Below, one piece after another: positions 60,029 to 64,000 of a stretch of 64,000 nt of DNA. The notes beneath the pieces were generated by a model. It ran no database searches and was not told where the DNA came from. It was given only the letters and a program-made list of their open reading frames with translations. The position numbers were made by a program, and so were the translations under genes. This stretch comes from an uncultured Clostridia bacterium (lineage in GTDB: Bacteria > Bacillota > Clostridia > Oscillospirales > Acutalibacteraceae), in contig CALEII010000045.1 in NCBI GenBank assembly GCA_937876205.1, positions 14,598 to 78,597 on the forward strand, given 5' to 3'. The stretch's first letter is position 1. Each line of letters opens with the position of its first letter.

Positions 60029-62659
60029 TTATTCATTTTTACCGCAGCACTTTTTATATTTAAGACCGCTGCCGCAGGGGCAGGGGTCATTTCTGCCGAC
60101 CTTCTGACCTTTCTTTACGGGCTGTTTCTTTTCGCTGCCGTCACCGCTGTTTGTGGTGGTAGGTTTCATTTTCTGCTCACGCTTGACATCCTCTTCACTT
60201 CTGAGAACGGCGCAGAGAACGAACTGAACTGTACCCTCACGGATGTTGGTTATCATTTCGTCAAACATATCGGAGCCTTCTTCTCTGAATGCAAGAATGG
60301 GGTCCTGCTGACCGTATGCCTTGAGACCTGCGCTTCTCTTGAGCTGATCCATAGCATCAATATGATCCATCCAGCGCATATCGACATTCTCTATAAGGGC
60401 CTTATGTTCAAGAGCTCTGAACAGAGGCTCACCGTATTTTTCCTTCTGTGCATCAAGTCTTGCGTTTGCAATATCAATAAGCTGGTCGAGAATTGCACTG
60501 CTGTCTGACTCGCTGACAAGCTCTGTTTCACCCAGAAGCCACTTATACTTGGTAACAAGTCCTGTTATATTCCAATCCTTGTGATTATTTGAAGACGGAC
60601 AGTAGAATCCGACTGCATCTGAAAAGCTGTCGATAATCATCTTACGGATTGTCGCCTCAAGGTCAACACCGTCAAGCACCTGATTTCTCTGCTTATAGAT
60701 GATTTCTCTCTGCATATTCATAACGTCGTCATACTTGAGAACATTCTTACGCATTGCAAAATGGTTGCCCTCAACCTTTGACTGTGCGCTCTCAATTGAC
60801 TTTGAGAACATCTTTGCATCAAGAGGCATATCACCTATGCTCTTGAATGAATCAAGAATCATAAAGAATCTGTCACCGGCAAAGAGTCTGATAAGCTCAT
60901 CCTCTGCAGAAAGGAAGAATCTGCTTGTACCGGGGTCACCCTGACGGCCTGCACGGCCTCTGAGCTGGTTGTCAATTCGTCTTGACTCGTGTCTTGAAGT
61001 ACCGATGATGAACAGACCACCCGTCTGCCTTACCTTCTCAGCTTCACCTGAAATTTCAGCCTTGTGCTTAGCTTCAAGCTCAGCATAAATGCGTCTTGCC
61101 TCAAGAATCTCTTCATTATCAGTCTCGGCAAAGCCTGTTGCCTCAGCAATAAGCTCCTCAGTCATACCTTCCATTTTACGCATATCTGCCTTTGCAAGGT
61201 ATTCAGCGTTACCGCCAAGAATAATGTCGGTGCCTCGGCCTGCCATATTTGTGGCAATTGTTACTGCGCCAAGCTTACCTGCCTGAGCAATAATCTCTGC
61301 CTCTTTATCGTGATATTTTGCATTGAGCACGTTATGAGCAATGCCGTTTCTCTTAAGCACCTTGCTGAACTGCTCTGATTTCTCGATATTTACTGTACCC
61401 ACAAGCACGGGCTGTCCCTTTTCGTGGCACTCCTTGATAAGCTCAACAATTGCGTTGAATTTTGCCTCCTCTGTCTTGTAAAGAACATCGGGAAGGTCAT
61501 TTCTTATCATAGGCTTGTTAGTCGGAACTGCGATAACATCAAGGCCGTAAATCTCCTGAAATTCGCCTTCCTCCGTCATTGCGGTACCTGTCATACCTGA
61601 AAGCTTGTTATAGAGTCTGAAATAGTTCTGGAATGTGATTGTGGCAAGAGTTTTTGACTCTGAACGAACATTTACGCCTTCCTTTGCCTCAATTGCCTGA
61701 TGCAGACCTTCATTATAGCGTCTGCCTATCATAATTCTGCCTGTGAATTCATCAACGATGAAAATCTGACCCTCTTTGACAACATAGTCAACATCACGCT
61801 TCATTACGCCTCTTGCCTTGAGAGCCTGATTAAGGTGATGCTGAAGTGTGAGATTCTCGGCATCCATAAGATTTTCGAGATTGAACCAGCTTTCAGCCTT
61901 TGCAATACCGTTCTTTGTGAATGTGGCACTCTTTGCCTTTTCATCAACGATGTAATCGACTGTGTCATCGGCAACATCTTCAATTTCCTGCTTTGACTCA
62001 AGCTCTTTTATACGCTTTTCTTTAAGAGTCTTTACAAAGTCGTTTGCAGCCTTGTATAAATCAGAAGATTTGTCTCCTCTGCCTGAAATAATAAGCGGAG
62101 TTCTTGCCTCGTCTATAAGAATTGAGTCAACCTCATCCACAACTGCAAAATTATGGCCTCTCTGAACTCTCAATTCCTTATAAGTAACCATATTGTCACG
62201 CAGATAGTCGAAGCCCATCTCGTTGTTTGTACCGTATGTGATATCTGCATCATATGCGGCCTTTTTTGCATCGTGGTCTGCACCCTGAATAATAAGGCCG
62301 ACAGTAAGTCCCATAAAACGGTAAACCTTGCCCATCCATTCGCTGTCTCGTCTTGCAAGGTAATCGTTTACGGTGACAATATGGACACCCTTGCCCTCAA
62401 GCGCATTAAGATATGCGGGAAGTGTAGCAACAAGTGTTTTACCTTCACCTGTTCTCATCTCGGCAATTCTGCCCTGATGAAGAATAATACCGCCAATAAT
62501 CTGAACGGGGAAATGCTTCATACCAAGCACACGCCAAGCAGCCTCACGCATTGTCGCAAAAGCATCAACTAAAATATCATCTACAAGACTTTCTATTTTA
62601 ATATCAGCACGAACATTAACTTCATAAAAATAATCAATTAACTTTTTTCTTAAATTCAA
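60029..62659 (-). CDS. secA: Preprotein translocase ATPase SecA with shortened, unusual N-terminus
   Basis: 876 residues. IAEMRTGEGKTLVATLPAYL (Walker A near 69-75), FAVVDEVDSILIDEARTPL (DEVD box), the preprotein-crosslinking domain, NMAGRGTDIILGG and GRAGRQGDPG are all present. The C-terminus ends in the zinc-binding GRNDPCPCGSGLKYKKCCG, which marks the housekeeping SecA. The Walker lysine falls at 74 instead of about 108, so some 34 residues are missing and the first 25 are atypical. The only start is TTG 62659, with AAGGAG five bases upstream. The first 100 to 150 bases are AT-rich like the DNA beyond them, unlike the rest of the gene. Confidence 0.92.
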   Translation of the reverse strand: MNLRKKLIDYFYEVNVRADIKIESLVDDILVDAFATMREAAWRVLGMKHFPVQIIGGIILHQGRIAEMRTGEGKTLVATLPAYLNALEGKGVHIVTVNDYLARRDSEWMGKVYRFMGLTVGLIIQGADHDAKKAAYDADITYGTNNEMGFDYLRDNMVTYKELRVQRGHNFAVVDEVDSILIDEARTPLIISGRGDKSSDLYKAANDFVKTLKEKRIKELESKQEIEDVADDTVDYIVDEKAKSATFTKNGIAKAESWFNLENLMDAENLTLQHHLNQALKARGVMKRDVDYVVKEGQIFIVDEFTGRIMIGRRYNEGLHQAIEAKEGVNVRSESKTLATITFQNYFRLYNKLSGMTGTAMTEEGEFQEIYGLDVIAVPTNKPMIRNDLPDVLYKTEEAKFNAIVELIKECHEKGQPVLVGTVNIEKSEQFSKVLKRNGIAHNVLNAKYHDKEAEIIAQAGKLGAVTIATNMAGRGTDIILGGNAEYLAKADMRKMEGMTEELIAEATGFAETDNEEILEARRIYAELEAKHKAEISGEAEKVRQTGGLFIIGTSRHESRRIDNQLRGRAGRQGDPGTSRFFLSAEDELIRLFAGDRFFMILDSFKSIGDMPLDAKMFSKSIESAQSKVEGNHFAMRKNVLKYDDVMNMQREIIYKQRNQVLDGVDLEATIRKMIIDSFSDAVGFYCPSSNNHKDWNITGLVTKYKWLLGETELVSESDSSAILDQLIDIANARLDAQKEKYGEPLFRALEHKALIENVDMRWMDHIDAMDQLKRSAGLKAYGQQDPILAFREEGSDMFDEMITNIREGTVQFVLCAVLRSEEDVKREQKMKPTTTNSGDGSEKKQPVKKGQKVGRNDPCPCGSGLKYKKCCGKNE

Positions 62660-62793
62660 AATAACTCCTTACCAAATATAGGTTTATCTTCAATCATATC
62701 ACTAAATAACTCATCAAATTTATAGGCTATATCAATTAAATCTACTTTATATTCTACAAGTTTTATTAGTATGTCCTTATTCAAAAATGCCAT
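62656..62793 (-). CDS. Small open frame overlapping the secA start
   Basis: 45 residues (MAFLNKDILIKLVEYKVDLI and onward, ending FGKELF). Its stop TGA overlaps the TTG start of secA by three bases, which would couple their translation. It has no clear ribosome binding site and no recognised family. It lies in the AT-rich segment. Confidence 0.4.
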   Translation of the reverse strand: MAFLNKDILIKLVEYKVDLIDIAYKFDELFSDMIEDKPIFGKELF

Positions 62794-62866
62794 ACAAATA
62801 TTTTTAATACATTGTCCGACATAATACAACCGAAAATATCAAGGATTCTGTTGTATTCATAATATA

Positions 62867-63166
62867 TCATCCTTTACATTCAATTTTATTTAAATCAATT
62901 TCAAACGGCACATATTCCTGGGTAAGTCCCCATTTAGTAGAATCTTCTTTAATCATTTTATATGCCAAATTATTATAGTAGTTTAACGCCTGTTCCCATG
63001 TCCATAATTTATGAACAACTATATTATCCATACAGACCATCCACAGACCTTTTAATAAACCTTTTCTATATCCATATTCTTCTATACCAACAATATAGTC
63101 GGTATTAGCTTTTATATGTTCTTTGAATTTGTTTTGAATATATTCAGATATTGTTTTATATTCCAT
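62867..63166 (-). CDS. Hypothetical protein, 99 residues
   Basis: Helical, with KGLLKGLWMVCMDNIVVHKLW and WTWEQALNYYNNLAYKMI and several aromatic residues. I do not recognise it. Third gene of a tight leftward group (63380, 63173, 62867) in DNA with clearly higher A+T and different codon choice from the rest of the window. Confidence 0.6.
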   Translation of the reverse strand: MEYKTISEYIQNKFKEHIKANTDYIVGIEEYGYRKGLLKGLWMVCMDNIVVHKLWTWEQALNYYNNLAYKMIKEDSTKWGLTQEYVPFEIDLNKIECKG

Positions 63167-63172
63167 TAATAA

Positions 63173-63379
63173 TTATCCTTCCGCTTTTATAGCTTCTCCT
63201 ACAGTTAAGATGCTTCCTAATTTACCATGTTCTTTTCTAATGTAAAACCAATTAATATTAGGATTGAATAAATTTTCAAATGCATCACAAGCATAGATAT
63301 ATTTTGTTACAGCAACTACATCATATTCTGTATCTGCCCATACATCATCAGAATGTTCTTGGTATGTGGTATGAGACAT
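63173..63379 (-). CDS. Hypothetical protein, 68 residues
   Basis: The ATG abuts the TAG of the preceding frame without a gap. Acidic start (YQEHSDDVWADTEYDVVAV), then alternating aromatic segments. No family recognised. The gap to the next gene is 6 bp. It probably belongs with its neighbours to one foreign unit. Confidence 0.6.
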   Translation of the reverse strand: MSHTTYQEHSDDVWADTEYDVVAVTKYIYACDAFENLFNPNINWFYIRKEHGKLGSILTVGEAIKAEG

Positions 63380-64000
63380 CTATAAATCCATAAATCCAAG
63401 AATTCCTTTTAAAGATAAGGTATTATGTAAATTATCATCCCAGCAATCAACATTTACACTTCTAATAAATTCTCTTGTTTCGGGGTTAAATATCATAAAT
63501 TGTTTACTGCCGTCCATATCATCTTCAGAAATTTTATCATTTATGCAAATAGCTCTAAGTCCATTTTTAAACTTAACTAATGTAGTCTGCCAAGAAATAT
63601 CATCCTTAGTAAAAAACTTTTCCTCATATTTTTGTGGATTATGTCTATGATTATATTCGGCAACTTCTATAATTGAAAATAAAGTATTTTCAAAATTTGC
63701 AGGAGTTAAGTCAATGGCAAGCATATCGGTATCATTAAGCATATCAAACAATTTATAGCATATATTATCAGAATATTCCAAAATCATTTTTAAACATCTA
63801 TCAGATATGTAGAAATCTAATTTATCACCTTCATTTAAGCGTTTATCTAATTCAGGCATATTAGCTTCTAAATGTTCGAACCAACCTTTTTTATATTCTG
63901 CAATTTTCTTATTTTCAACATTGTCCAAGAAACCTTCGTTAGCAGCATACAAAATAGTTACCTGTTGAGCTACACTCAATGGCTGATATTGAGGTTGTTT
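63380..64000 (-). CDS. ATP synthase alpha C-terminal fragment continued into an unrelated domain (5' end missing)
   Basis: The frame enters from the right edge, 206 codons. The first 62 or so (KQPQYQPLSVAQQVTILYAA, then NEGFLDNVENKKIAEYKKGW to about LNEGDKLD) match the C-terminal domain of F1 ATP synthase alpha. In a normal atpA the protein would end some 20 to 30 residues later. Here about 145 residues without similarity follow in frame (from DFYISDRCLKMILEYSD to a final LKGILGFMDL), and the next gene is not atpG. Either atpA was broken and fused by insertion of foreign DNA, or this is an assembly joint. Confidence 0.65.
   Translation of the reverse strand, partial: KQPQYQPLSVAQQVTILYAANEGFLDNVENKKIAEYKKGWFEHLEANMPELDKRLNEGDKLDFYISDRCLKMILEYSDNICYKLFDMLNDTDMLAIDLTPANFENTLFSIIEVAEYNHRHNPQKYEEKFFTKDDISWQTTLVKFKNGLRAICINDKISEDDMDGSKQFMIFNPETREFIRSVNVDCWDDNLHNTLSLKGILGFMDL

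Overview
The window reads as a chromosome segment of a low-GC, spore-forming Gram-positive of the class Clostridia, most like gut Ruminococcaceae/Oscillospiraceae. The evidence is spoIIGA next to sigE, an anaerobe-type glutamate dehydrogenase, many host- and plant-glycan hydrolases, GGAGG-type ribosome binding sites and textbook sigma-A promoters. No rRNA, tRNA or CRISPR array was seen. The organism name is inference only.

Left part (1-16.5 kb): a cut-off membrane protein, a secreted ceramidase-like protein, the early mother-cell sporulation pair spoIIGA-sigE, gdhA, a small tyrosine phosphatase, an acyl-CoA ligase, a sodium:solute symporter, a GH2 beta-galactosidase, and a DUF1846-mscL-EamA operon. 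From 16.7 to 33 kb the theme is sugars. A GH36 alpha-galactosidase and a DUF4965 protein are transcribed divergently from a GPH sugar transporter. A five-gene operon then makes and uses activated mannose (GT2, ManC-like, Gmd, B12-binding radical SAM, GT-C-like membrane protein). It is followed by a GH38 alpha-mannosidase with a ROK kinase, and a SPASM radical SAM protein. At 33-35.2 kb lies a small sigma/anti-sigma locus with two copies of a matching bipartite promoter, one before a secreted protein and one before an apparent non-coding RNA.

From 35,418 to 53,570 an 18.1-kb integrated element sits in the 3' end of guaA, bounded by a 16-bp direct repeat. The original guaA terminator is stranded outside the far boundary. 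The element carries two tyrosine recombinases, an excisionase-like protein, a RepA-like ATPase, a MobC-like protein, two Fic proteins, a serine-recombinase-like protein without its catalytic residues, and a leftward defence operon. The operon order is XRE regulator, Fic, GIY-YIG, HsdM, a coiled-coil membrane protein, HsdS with four tandem ELTA repeats, an unknown 235-residue protein, and HsdR. No relaxase or phage structural genes were seen, so it looks like an integrative mobilizable element or defence island.

Right part: guaA encodes only the ATP-pyrophosphatase half of GMP synthetase. It is followed by a CarD C-terminal remnant, a LytTR response regulator, a histidine kinase thrown out of frame by a run of 13 C, and a large secreted protein. 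secA, with a shortened N-terminus, faces these genes. The last 1.4 kb is visibly more AT-rich with different codon use. It joins a fragment of ATP synthase alpha, small unknown genes and the 5' end of secA, and is either foreign DNA or an assembly chimera. A 189-bp multi-hairpin sequence occurs twice, identically, at 16.5 and 59.8 kb, each time between convergent genes.
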